DNA from: Neoarius graeffei
Lineage: Eukaryota > Chordata > Actinopteri > Siluriformes > Ariidae
Length of the DNA stretch: 64,000 bases
Assembly: GCF_027579695.1 (NCBI RefSeq)
Contig: NC_083583.1
Coordinates: 21,321,099 to 21,385,098 of the forward strand
Reading direction: 5' to 3'
How positions within the stretch are numbered: position 1 is the stretch's first letter; every line of letters starts with the position of its first letter. The notes beneath the pieces are model-generated. The model was not told the origin of the DNA. It did no database searches and saw nothing but the letters and a program-made list of their open reading frames with translations. The translations under genes were made by a program, and so were the position numbers. This document shows, in pieces, positions 56,752 to 64,000 of the stretch.

Positions 56752-58568
56752 ATAATATATATAAATTAATTAATTTGGGGGGCTTTAAAAAAATGGATAA
56801 CATAATGGGCTGACATCTAATAAAATACTTGCTCTGTGCAGTTTATTAGACAACGTGACCCCACCAGTTGTGGTTTTATGATGTCTTCAGATTTTAAGAT
56901 GCCGTTAAAAAAATATTGATATTTAAATGTATTTTATGATGCATATTTATTGTAGCATTGAGGTTTGCTAATTGATTTTTGCAAAATGATCTTTTATATG
57001 TAATATAATGGAGCATGCTTTTGTAGGAACATAATCAATGACCGGGTGGTGTGATGCGGCCTGACCTAAAGTGCAGTTTATTATTTTCCTAGAACAGCAT
57101 GCCATAAAATGGTTTATTCCTCTAATGCTGCATTTACAAACGCTAGCAGTGTTTTATTTGTTAATGAATGACACGTAGTACCTTTTATCTGCTTACAGTT
57201 TACATTTAATCTTGTGGAACATATGAAACAAGTTGGTTCCTGTTACTTACATTATAGCTGTTAGCAGTATTTTCCTCACCAGCCTCCCCCCCCCCTTCTT
57301 GAAGAAAGACAAAAAAGCAGGTTGTCGTGTTCCCAAAAGTCATAAAACACACAGCCATCTGTCCTGAAGACTTTCACTATGTCCCTGGTTACATGGGTGC
57401 CTTTTTTTTTTCTTTCCCCTCTGTACAAATCCCTATAGCAGTTTATTACTATAGAAATCATAAGGTGTTCTGATAAACGTATTAATAAAAAACAGCCAGA
57501 ATTATTGTCAGAGCTGCTGTTATAGAAAATGAATCAACAACTTCAGACCAATCAGAATCAAGAATTCAGTACCTGCGCTCTCTTAGAGTGACAGTTTTGA
57601 TGAAATCAGCATTGTATCATATAACCCTAACTACAGGATATCCTTTGAATATACGGAGTACTAGATGGTGTGTATGCTGTAGAACAGCTGGTTTGGAGCC
57701 ATTCTGAAGGTTTAGTGTCATTTTGCTCTGTGTGTGCTCTCTGTAATAAAAATAATCCATGACCTTGCACTTCTGCTGATTAGAAAGTAAGTATAAAGCA
57801 TTAGAGCGAGGTTGTTTTTAGTTCTTTGTTTTCAGAGAGTATTCTCAGGCACAAATAAAGCTTTGATAGATAGTTAATGGTTAGTCAAGGACACATCTGG
57901 CTCAAAAATAGGGGCTTGCTCATATTCAGAACTCCTTCATCCTAGCTGTTCACAAAATGTGCTGAGACACACACTGAAAATTTATGCTCTGAGTAGAAGA
58001 TGCCTTTAAAGCATTCTAAAGTGTTATAAAAATAACAAGTCATATTATATAAGCATAATGAGTGGCAGAAATTAGCTGTTTGAGTATAAACTGTAAGTGT
58101 CATGCACGAAGCACTGTACAAGCTTTGCTTTTCGGATGCTAATTAACTCTAAACGTTTTATATAACCTTCCTGTTTTGCCTCAAAGGCAAGTCATTGTTG
58201 ATTTCAAGACTCGTTTAAGCAGAGTAGCATGAACTGGGTTCCTCAGCTATGTGCCATTTAGGCTTCACCTCCTGAGGAAGAATAGTAACCTATCCACTGT
58301 AACACTAGAAACCTTACAGGAAAGGTCACTGCAGGCTAGCGCATTAGACACATGCTTATGTATAGAGAACTAGTGGTATAAAAAGACATTGGTGCTGTGG
58401 TTTGACTTGTGTTCCATTCTCATTTCCCTCAGGTCTTACGGGCGCGCGCCGAAGATGATCCATCTAGAAGCCAACTTTGTCCAGTTCAAAGAGGAGCTGC
58501 TTCCTAAAGAGGGAAACAAGGCTCTCCTCACGTTCCCTTTCCTGCGCATCTACTGGACTGACTGCTGT
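43912..58568 (+). CDS. trappc10: TRAPP complex subunit 10, first three coding exons (partial)
   Basis: Subunit specific to the TRAPPII tethering and Rab-exchange complex of the Golgi. Coding exons: 43912-43972, 47629-47710, 58433-58568. Splice phases match (C codon split T/GT, R codon split AG/G), giving 93 residues in one frame. It begins MESHEEKPIIYTMENKPIVT, then CAGDQNLLTALYSLLAQQLP, REPMEWRRSYGRAPKMIHLE and NFVQFKEELLPKEGNKALLT, matching the N-terminus of TRAPPC10, which is about 1250 residues long. The start has a good context (GACGCCATGG). The donor after exon 3 is TGT/GTAAGT. Exon 4 (family sequence begins DTEVYK) is not found in the remaining 5.4 kb, so the rest of the gene is either beyond the window or displaced. 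The upstream neighbour mfn1 diverges from it. Confidence 0.93.
44750..45423 (+). pseudogene. LINE reverse transcriptase C-terminal fragment (family B)
   Basis: Plus-strand reading from about 44762: VKLNPGKCQVLHASF, VLGLTIRCDLKWNLQVDNMV, LVRSVLEY-like RPSLEYAAPVWHPALTSVQS, LERVQKRACKIILG. After a frameshift near 45355 the natural C-terminus follows (FCRTSRHRNSAIPYLVDILN, then KN and a stop at 45421-45423). This is the thumb/end region of a non-LTR reverse transcriptase. The catalytic YADD-type box and the endonuclease are missing. It differs from the LINE at 3252-6632. It lies in trappc10 intron 1. Confidence 0.75.
45990..46660 (+). pseudogene. LINE C-terminal end and 3' tail fragment
   Basis: ORF segment RTKLFQTGYFNRLPKLWNTL, PVSLRSCRSVKQFKAQLTTY, ending at a stop near 46220. 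The FNR-x-LWN-x-LP pattern marks the end of many LINE reverse transcriptases. AT-rich 3' sequence with AATAAAACAAAAAAAC follows near 46638. Whether it belongs to the fragment at 44750 is uncertain. Confidence 0.5.
46661..47628. other. trappc10 intron 1 sequence, nothing recognised
   Basis: No repeat or exon was recognised before the acceptor of trappc10 exon 2 at 47628. Confidence 0.45.
47879..48405 (-). mobile_element. Deleted Tc1-like element with transposase C-terminal remnant
   Basis: Inverted ends around GTTGTGGACACCTGACCATC (left) and GATGGTCAGGTGTCCATAAA (right). Inside, the minus strand reads EWPAQSHDLDPTEYLWDEL (about 48160-48100), a Tc1 catalytic-core block in which the DD34E Glu still follows DP-T. 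The front half of the transposase is missing. In trappc10 intron 2, about 170 bp after exon 2. Confidence 0.75.
48468..48854 (-). mobile_element. SINE, second 3'-end subfamily, copy 15
   Basis: Minus-strand copy: AGAAGCAGCCTTATTTGTCA at left, CAAGCACAGTGAAATTTGTC, a degraded ACCCGGGGAGCAGTTAG block, the shared centre, and the head complement CACTACACCACCGTGCCGCC. Confidence 0.88.
49008..49028. repeat. (GT)n microsatellite
   Basis: A short GT run in trappc10 intron 2. Confidence 0.85.
49060..49700. other. trappc10 intron 2 sequence, probable old repeat
   Basis: Includes ATTTATTTATTTAAAAGGGC and runs such as GACAACACCTTATAGACAGG without a frame. It reads like LINE-3'-end-type sequence but nothing firm can be assigned. 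Confidence 0.35.
49706..52630 (-). mobile_element. LINE fragment (Rex1/CR1-like), split by a hAT element
   Basis: Minus-strand LINE. The 3' tail lies at 49706-49790 (complement of CAATAAAGTTTTATCTAATC, with CCCGCCCAAAGGGATC). The C-terminal coding part lies at about 51700-52590. Reading from 52584: VTWISSYLTDRPQYVRLKD, STGAPQGTVLAPLLFTLYTA, KFADDTVIAGC, HLQLNTLKTKELVIDFGRSR, SYKYLGLWLDSKLDWTCNT. FADD is the catalytic box. Frameshifts follow near 52100. A hAT-like element is inserted at 49998-51684. The end beyond 52630 is joined to a different LINE. Confidence 0.8.
49998..51684 (+). mobile_element. hAT-like transposon with a BED-type zinc-finger remnant
   Basis: Ends CAGGGATGAGAAT and the complement of ATTCTCATCCCTG. 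The direct repeat GTTACC flanks it at 49992-49997 and 51685-51690, and joining the flanks restores the LINE. A plus-strand frame at about 50518-50670 reads KRKYKTHFTSDYTKEYPC then FARCTVCNSGFSIAHGGLND and CKRHVE before a splice-like gtgagt. This is a Cys2-His2 BED-type finger typical of the N-terminal exon of hAT-family proteins. The catalytic part is absent. GC-rich GGGCCCCGCTGGG-type sequence is near the right end. Confidence 0.75.
52640..53575 (-). mobile_element. LINE fragment, third family (reverse transcriptase)
   Basis: Minus-strand reverse transcriptase in several frames. From the right: a NHNVLIHKLTCF block, NWMRSYLSDRVQCVRVSGET, GVPQGLVLGPILFTLYINDL, VQMHADDTVIYVHAKT (catalytic ADD box, with His where Tyr is usual), then FKYLGIILDSNFSFKKQVKK. 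Each break is a small frameshift, so the element is dead. It abuts the Rex1-like piece at 52630 and the plus-strand LINE piece at 53576. Confidence 0.75.
53576..55060 (+). mobile_element. LINE 3' part (same family as 3252-6632), split by a MITE
   Basis: Plus-strand copy of the C-terminal region. The first piece at 53576-53770 reads LRISTSKSVAMALSWKWVEC, matching the copy at 3252-6632. The second, 54606-55055, reads VVVKRELSQKAKLSIYWPT, YGHELWVVTERTRSRIQAVE and LRRVAGLSLSDRVRSLGE, and ends in CCTGGATCCGGATAAGCGG plus an AATGGATAG tail. The two parts rejoin exactly once the MITE at 53771-54605 is removed. Confidence 0.85.
53771..54605. mobile_element. MITE, ACTACGTTTACATGCAC family
   Basis: Inverted ends ACTACGTTTACATGCACA and its complement TGTGCATGTAAACGTAGT. 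The flanking direct repeat is CAGTG (53766-53770 and 54606-54610), although the palindromic ends allow a shorter target call. Subterminal AATCGAGCT / TAGCTCGAT motifs are repeated on both sides. Nested in the LINE at 53576-55060; no transposase frame. Confidence 0.85.
55535..55712. repeat. Foldback repeat with about 80-bp arms
   Basis: Left arm GCAACCGGACTTGCTTGAAA to GTTCTGTCTGACTA; right arm the near-complement from TAGTCAGACAGAACTGAAGA to TTTCAAGCAAGTCCGGTTGC, with an 8-10 base loop near 55620. It would form a long hairpin if transcribed. In trappc10 intron 2. Confidence 0.85.
55713..56585. other. trappc10 intron 2 sequence, nothing recognised
   Basis: No coding exon. The short minus frame around 56397-56155 has no known motif. 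Confidence 0.4.
56587..56719. mobile_element. Short mariner-like MITE
   Basis: About 130 bp with inverted ends CTGCAAAAGTAGGTATACAG and the complement ending CTACTTTTGCAGCCCCG. The internal unit is short and AT-rich. A long poly-T follows at 56718-56748. Confidence 0.75.
57020..57560. repeat. GTGGTGTGATGC-family repeat copy
   Basis: Contains GGGTGGTGTGATGCGGCC, AAAATGGTTTATTCCTC, and near the right end GCTGCTGTTATAGAAAATG and GACCAATCAGAATCAAGAA. Related to the copies at 17610, 33535 and 37600. A poly-C and a poly-T tract are in the middle. No frame. Confidence 0.55.
57561..58432. other. trappc10 intron 2 sequence before exon 3
   Basis: No exon or repeat recognised; ends in the acceptor ccctcag at 58426-58432. 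Confidence 0.45.
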
Positions 58569-58573
58569 GTAAG

Positions 58574-59094
58574 TCTAAGGGCCTCTGCATGCTCTTGCGA
58601 CAAGGCTTTCGCAGATAGCTTTTCGCAGACAGTTGTGATTTATCGTTGAGCGGGGAGTAATAGGCGTGCGCGATGTTATTCACTGCCACAACACAAGGGG
58701 GCGCGAAGTCACGAAATCGCTAGGAGTAGTTGGTGGGTGTGGTTAGTGGAGTGTTTATCCTCCGGTTACTTATAATGACTAGAACTGGAGTCGTATAGAT
58801 GTACGTACTTCCTCACTTCCTCGATCAACCGCTCTTCGTGCTGCTCCATCTTCGCTCGTGTTTTTAAAAATGCCGGTAGTGAAAACAAACCAAACCGGGA
58901 AAGTAGGGAAGCGGAAGTGCGTGTACAGCGGATGTAGAGTGGACCAATCAGAACCCTCTTGTCTGCGAGGCTTCTGCGGTGGTCACAATTTTTGGGAGGT
59001 GCGCGCAGAGCGTCTGCGAAGGTGGGGGGGCTACGCAGACGCCATCTGCGAGGCCATCTGCGAGGACTGCGTTGTCAGCATAAATTGGCCTTTA
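58574..59094. mobile_element. MITE abutting the trappc10 exon 3 donor
   Basis: Inverted ends TAAGGGCC-x-TGCT and the complement TAAAGGCC-x-TGCT (left at 58576, right ending about 59094), with AGTC on both outer sides as a possible target duplication. The interior has repeated TCTGCGAGG / CTTTCGCAGA motifs and an ATG at 58870 opening MPVVKTNQTGKVGKRKCVYS, a decayed start exon. The element begins about 5 bases after the last base of exon 3, so it supplies most of the intron side of that splice site. Confidence 0.6.
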
Positions 59095-59182
59095 GTCTCA
59101 GCCAGAGTCGAAACGTTCAGGAGCAGTCTCAGAAACGGGCACAGAGCATCACATGGTTATTAAAATCCTGATTTGGAACTTT

Positions 59183-59320
59183 TGCATGTTCTCCCTGTGT
59201 CTAAGTTTCTTCTGGGTTCTCTGGTTTCCTCTGACCTCTTAAAAAACTATGTGCAGGAAGGGCCACTCTAAATTGCTCCTTGGTGTGAAGTGTGCATGTG
59301 TGCGCGCACATTGGGTCATG
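59183..59320 (+). repeat. Diverged SINE centre relic
   Basis: Contains TTGCATGTTCTCCCTGTGTC, then CTGGTTTCCTCTGACCTC and CTCTAAATTGCTCC, a decayed V-SINE central block without recognisable head or tail. Confidence 0.6.
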
Positions 59321-60000
59321 TGAAGGAGTGACTGATATTTCTGACGAACCTTGTAAAAGAAATGTATTTATATAAACTGATTAATAAAACATAATGCCTT
59401 AAATAAATTTCCATTTATGTCCAGTGGGAAATCTTAGAAATGAACCTGACCTTAAAAAATCACCTCCAACAGTCTGATACTTCTGACATAAGAGCCGATG
59501 AAAATGTGACGAAGGTGTGTGTCCTTGTGATCGCAGAAGTCCGGTGATCTGTAAAATACATGCCTAACTATTTCACTAGATCATTTGCTGTTGTATTGTG
59601 ATTCCATTAAAATGCATTCCACAATGTGTTATTAGTGTCCTCACAAAATGGTTGACTAATCATCAGTGATTGTGAAACAACTCCATGTTTTATAAATAAT
59701 AGTAATTCTTATACAGTCGGAACTATAATTGTCACCTTTTGGTAAAGCTTAGTGTTAATAAAAAAAAACAACTCCTATCTTTAATTCTAGCATTTTTTCC
59801 CCCCAAAGGAAAAAAAATGCATCACCATAATTGACATCCCTAGAAATTCTTATGAACGATATATACATGTAAATGTACTTAGTTCTTTTAAGTACTTTTT
59901 TTTTAAATAGCCATTCCTTGATTTATGAAGGCCAGCATTAAAGGTCCTTGGCAAGGGTCGGAGGTGGAACGTAGAATATCAAGAGCGACCCAAAAAGCGA
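59321..60000. other. Non-coding sequence after trappc10 exon 3
   Basis: Searched for trappc10 exon 4 (family sequence DTEVYK and onwards); not found. AT-rich with poly-A and poly-T runs. Confidence 0.45.
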
Positions 60001-60225
60001 ATTTAATCTTCCTGGTGTCTAATTTGCACTCAAATTGAATAAAACGGTTAATATACTGGTTTGCGCAAGTTCCGAAGGTTTGTTTACATCTCACTTATGC
60101 GCGCTTTCACCGCCAGGGGACCGTCGTCGTGACGTCATTCAAGCCAAACAGACTGGGACCAGTTCTGTGTTTACTTGCGAACCGAGCACACGTGTACGGA
60201 CTTTGATCGTGAGAGGTTGTGTAAA

Positions 60226-60458
60226 ATGTCTGAAATCAATAGCGATTTTGAAGTCGGAACTCTCCAAATTGAATATCGAGGGGTGAAACCATATATGTAT
60301 GAACCTATGGCCGTTGCGAAGCAATCGGTGAATGTGACCCACTGGTTTGACCGTGCAGCCTCGGAATCGGACAGCGACTCGGCCGAATTGATCGCGGTGA
60401 CCCCGGACCTCAACGAGACTCGCGCTCAAACGATTTATCCTGGTAGTTATGATAAATT
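60226..60458 (+). pseudogene. First-exon-like ORF of a P2X7-domain-type protein
   Basis: ATG at 60226 opens MSEINSDFEVGTLQIEYRGV, then KPYMYEPMAVAKQ, ASESDSDSAELIAVTPDLNE. An acidic start with a G-x-x-PY-x-(F/Y)EP motif is typical of the many teleost genes and repeats that carry the P2X7 intracellular (Cys-rich, zinc-binding) domain. That domain itself is absent. The frame runs directly into duplicated gnb4 3'UTR sequence from 60459, so it looks cut off. The preceding 60070-60225 is CpG-rich (GTCGTCGTGACGTCATTC), as expected of a promoter. It could also be the start exon of a transposable unit. Confidence 0.4.
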
Positions 60459-60559
60459 GAGGTTATTGAGAAACGATGGAGGCATCATTGTGCTTTATGT
60501 ACATACGTATGTACAGCATATGAATATAAATATGGTATACATGTACAGCAGTATGCACA

Positions 60560-60603
60560 TGTATATGCCATATATATATGCCATATATATATGCCATATA
60601 TAT

Positions 60604-60657
<54 letters not shown>
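60560..60657. repeat. AT-rich microsatellite, expanded in copy B
   Basis: Repeated ATATATATGCC units followed by about 26 AT units. Copy A has only ATATATATATGC at 12868-12880, so the expansion is specific to copy B. Confidence 0.9.
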
Positions 60658-60660
<3 letters not shown>

Positions 60661-62508
60661 TCACACAATGGTATTGTATATATTTTTGTAGTTTGATTGC
60701 AGCCTATTATTGCTGTTTTGTTTGAGACGCATCATTTTACAGTATATTTGAATTTCAACATATTTTTAGCAGATTCCTGTGTGCCAGTACTCTTTAGCAC
60801 CTGCATTCATTTTATTTAGGGTTTTTTTTTTTTTTTTAGAAAGCACTTTCTAAGAGCCAGTTTCCTCAAAAATAAGAATAAAGCACAGGTACTTTCTGAA
60901 TAGTTTAGAGAGAGAGGGTGGGGCAGGGCAGCAACTGTCTGGCATAAGCGGCAGAAACGGCATAAAGACTGTGCTTCAGTAATAATTTCTACCCAATTCC
61001 TTTAGTGAAGGGGGGAAAAAAAATGTAGACCTTACGATACTAGATGGCTTAAGGACATTAGGGACTTTGTGTGTAACCAGCAGCTATGTAACTGAGAACA
61101 TTCATAAAATGTTTGCTGCTGTGGTGTGTGGGTGTGTGTTTTGTTTTTTTTTTTAATATAAAAGTGCAAGTCCCTTATTTTTCTCCCTGGATTGAAACAA
61201 ATTGAGAACCTAGGAGTTGAAATATCTTGTATTGCCTTGATATCAAGCAGTTCTGCACTGATTTGGCCTGAGTTTCCCAAAAGCATCGCAGCACAAAGAT
61301 AATCGTTAAATGATAGAGTGAGCAGCACAATGAACACACACACTCCTAGTTAAGATGCTCTTAGCGTTAAGAGGCTTTTGGGAAATCCACCCAGTTCTAG
61401 AAGTGTACCAGGATACTGCTGCCCTACAAACTCAAATTCCAGCTCTAATGTACAAACACATCATGGCATAATAAAAGCTCGGATTTTTGTGGCCAGAATA
61501 AGGCAGATAATCCCAGACGCAAATCATTATTATTATTATTATTACTGCAGAACACATGTAAAGGTTATTTTTTCCCCTGCACTATTGGTCATTTCTTATC
61601 TGCCCGAAAACCCATTCAAACTTTCCAAGTGCTACTGAGACTCTGTAGAAAATCCCAGAAGACCCAGATTGTTGCAGTGTAGGATCAATAATCGGTCTGT
61701 TAGTAATTATAAAGCAATCTGCGTTACTATAGGCTGAATGAACTATGTTTATTTGTTGGGTCGAGTTTGTAGCATGGTTGGTTTTAGTTGTGAAACTAAA
61801 TTTAGGCTGCTGTTAATGAAGAACACTAGAAATGTATTGTGCCGAAGGCGCTGTGCCCGTTTTTGCCTTCACTCATAAACGATGCAGTATTTAATTCTTT
61901 TATCAGTTTGTACCAGCAGTAACCAAAGGAACCAAAAAATTAAGTGTTCATTTACACATTTAGCCATGTCCTTTGCAATTCTTAGAAGTACATTTGATAA
62001 AGCCAGACCATTCAATTTTTTTTTTTATTGCAAACCAGGCCTTTTGATAAGCCTTAATGTGTAATCTTGGTTAAATTCATCAGAACATTCCCAGTGTATT
62101 TTATACCCATTTTTGTGCCATTTGGTTTCTCAATCATTAATTTTGTGTTTAACAATTGTGTGGTCAGCACACTGTGTTAGAATGCAGTCACATGTACAAC
62201 CCTGGTGCTTAAATGTGAGTATGGCAGAGTGTATTATTGTTGCAAGTGTTTCAGTGATGACCCAGTGGCATTAACAGCACTGCTGTTCCCATCGTAAGGG
62301 TTTTTAATTTTTTTTCCCCTCCCCCAGACAAACTGTATTAACACTGTATTAAGACTTTGAAATGAAAAGTGAAACAGGGAATGGCCACTAAGCAGAAGTA
62401 GTTACCAGCCCCTGCTTTTTTTTTCTTTTTTAAACCTTTTAAGCCAGTAAACACAAGGCTTTTGTGCCTTGATATTTTATAGTGCCATCATGTGAACTAA
62501 TCATTTAA

Positions 62509-63686
62509 GGCTACATCCACACGACAACGGCAACGAGATGTTATTTAAAAATATATCGCGTCCAAATGGGCAACAATCAGTAAAATATCAGGTCCATATG
62601 GCAACGCAACGCTTGCTGAAAACGATGCAATACACATGCCACACCTCTAGGGGCGCTGTAAGACGGTCCCTTCGGAGACACCAGAACAATAGAAGAAGTA
62701 AGGATGCATATTAGCCACAAAGTCAGGAAAATCTGTTTGTAAAATTACTTTATAATGACCAAATACAATGAAAAGTATTTTTCCAGTCTCACCTGTGAAA
62801 GGTAATCCCATGTGATCTCGTTTGGATGGCAAACCTGTTGGTACAGTTAAACGCAGCTAATCTTTATTCTCTGCTTTGACCTCTCCAAAATGGCGGCGAG
62901 GATGACCTATGATTCTACGCGGAAGGCGGTGTCTTTAATGGTCCGGAATAAATTGAATGCTAATTAAATAATGATTAATTTGCTCCTCTACGCCCTTTTT
63001 GAGGAATGTATTGTAGGACTTAAACCCACATCTGAAGAGGTGAGATCGCTCTTTTTTTCTCTATTTTTGCTGGCGGGATTGACTCTCTCTCTCTCTCTCT
63101 CTCTCACTTTGCACCATTACACAATAAATATTCACAGTGAAAATATTTTGTAAGTGCGTTTCATGAACCAAGTTATAGGATTTGTTGACAACTCGCATCA
63201 CAATGAGAAGCTCATTGGCACTACTGGTGTTAAGAATCAAACCATTTCATAAATAAATATTTTGCTGTAGAGCTGCAGTGTTTGTACAATTGCATGTTTT
63301 TGCTTCACTATTACTGTCACTATTCTGCTTCTTGCATTACTACTGTGAACTAACACTGAACATAATAATAATAATAATAATAATATCTAAGCTCGTGTTT
63401 CACTCTCACTAGTGCTCTGTAAGGCTTTTTCCTGGTGATATTCGTTGCACTTCTACCCGGCGTGAAGCACTCAGTCATGTGGTTGTGACGTCATCGTAAA
63501 CAAATCCGTTTTACTCATCCAGACGACTTCACAACGGCAACGTTGCCAGATCTTTCCACTCTGGAACCCGTTCTCAAAAAGATTGCGTTTTGGGCACCCA
63601 AAACGCCGGTGCCGTGTGGACGCCAGGCCTAAATGATAAGCAATTGTATCGGAGTCACCTGAATCCGTTGCCGTGTGGACAGGGCC
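62509..63686. mobile_element. TIR element with TAA target, inserted only in copy B
   Basis: The flanking TAA is at 62506-62508 and 63687-63689; copy A has a single TAA at the matching site (about 14704), a clean empty site. Ends GGCTACATCCACACGACAACGG and the complement GGCCCTGTCCACACGGCAACGG share a core TCCACACG-n-CAACGG. The interior holds an ATG at 62891 (MAARMTYDSTRKAV), a (TC)n run at 63084-63106 and an (AAT)n run at 63361-63385. No transposase. Structure suits a PIF/Harbinger-type non-autonomous element. Confidence 0.85.
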
Positions 63687-64000
63687 TAAGAGATTTTCTT
63701 TTATAGTATTTTTTTTTGTATTTGTACAGTGGCTTGGTGATCATGGTGTTACTATAAGTTGATATTGTATTAAATAAGACCTTTAACCAAATTTGTTGGC
63801 CTTAGTCACATTACTCATGCTAAAATATAGGCAAGGAATTACAATCATAGGTTATATTTTAATTATGCCCTTTTTTTTTTTTTTTTTAAGTTGAGCATTT
63901 CATGTTTTTACAAATCAGAATCCAAAATAGTCTTCCCAATGGGTTAGAATCATAGAAGGGTTTTAGATTTAACATATTGAAAGTAGGCACTGATCAAAAG

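Larger units (their letters stand above)
60459..64000 (+). repeat. Segmental duplication, copy B (gnb4 3'UTR and beyond)
   Basis: Colinear with 12757-15018, with small differences: an expanded ATATATGCC/AT array at 60560-60657, single-base changes, and a few short indels such as an extra GTAAAGGTT near 61558. It carries an insertion of 1178 bp at 62509-63686 that copy A lacks. It contains no gnb4 coding exon. The window ends inside it. Confidence 0.95.

Noticed and set aside
58858-59163. 101-residue ORF after trappc10 exon 3 as an extra exon
   Set aside because: It lies within the TIR-bounded MITE and consists largely of the repeated TCTGCGAGG motif; it does not match the TRAPPC10 family.

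Overview
The window is vertebrate nuclear DNA, almost certainly from a teleost. The genes are split by canonical GT-AG introns, CpG-rich starts and AT-rich introns are present, and the sequence is crowded with V-SINE-type tRNA-derived SINEs, Tc1 elements, hAT and TAA-target MITEs, and LINE fragments. The dominant SINE is a form I associate with catfishes (Siluriformes); that taxon call is inference.

Three protein genes can be followed exon by exon. (1) gnb4 (G-protein beta-4), plus strand, 963-12633: nine coding exons, 1023 nt, 340 residues, complete. (2) mfn1 (mitofusin-1), minus strand, 34402-15452: seventeen coding exons, 2256 nt, 751 residues, complete, tail-to-tail with gnb4. Human GNB4 and MFN1 are also neighbours, which supports both names. 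(3) trappc10, plus strand, first three coding exons (43912-43972, 47629-47710, 58433-58568; 93 residues); the remaining exons are not in the window. The three products do not form one pathway: heterotrimeric G-protein signalling, mitochondrial outer-membrane fusion and TRAPPII vesicle tethering.

Layout: 1-962, upstream part of gnb4 with an old repeat tail. 963-14800, gnb4, with a 737-bp palindrome, a TSD-bounded LINE carrying a SINE, a Tc1 relic and a nearly intact Tc1 element in its introns. 15000-36000, mfn1, with two SINE families, a second Tc1, several MITEs and an 8-bp-TSD hAT element. 36000-43900, repeat-rich intergenic DNA with a large inverted duplication just upstream of trappc10. 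43912-58568, trappc10 5' part, whose introns 1 and 2 hold nested LINE/hAT/MITE insertions. 58570-60458, MITE plus a short P2X7-domain-like exon. 60459-64000, a second copy of the gnb4 3'UTR and downstream DNA, interrupted by a 1178-bp TIR element that is absent from the first copy.

No rRNA, functional tRNA gene, CRISPR array or prokaryote-type operon was seen. The most unusual structures are the duplicated gnb4 3' end, the inverted duplication in front of trappc10, the intronic palindrome, and transposons ending very close to splice sites.
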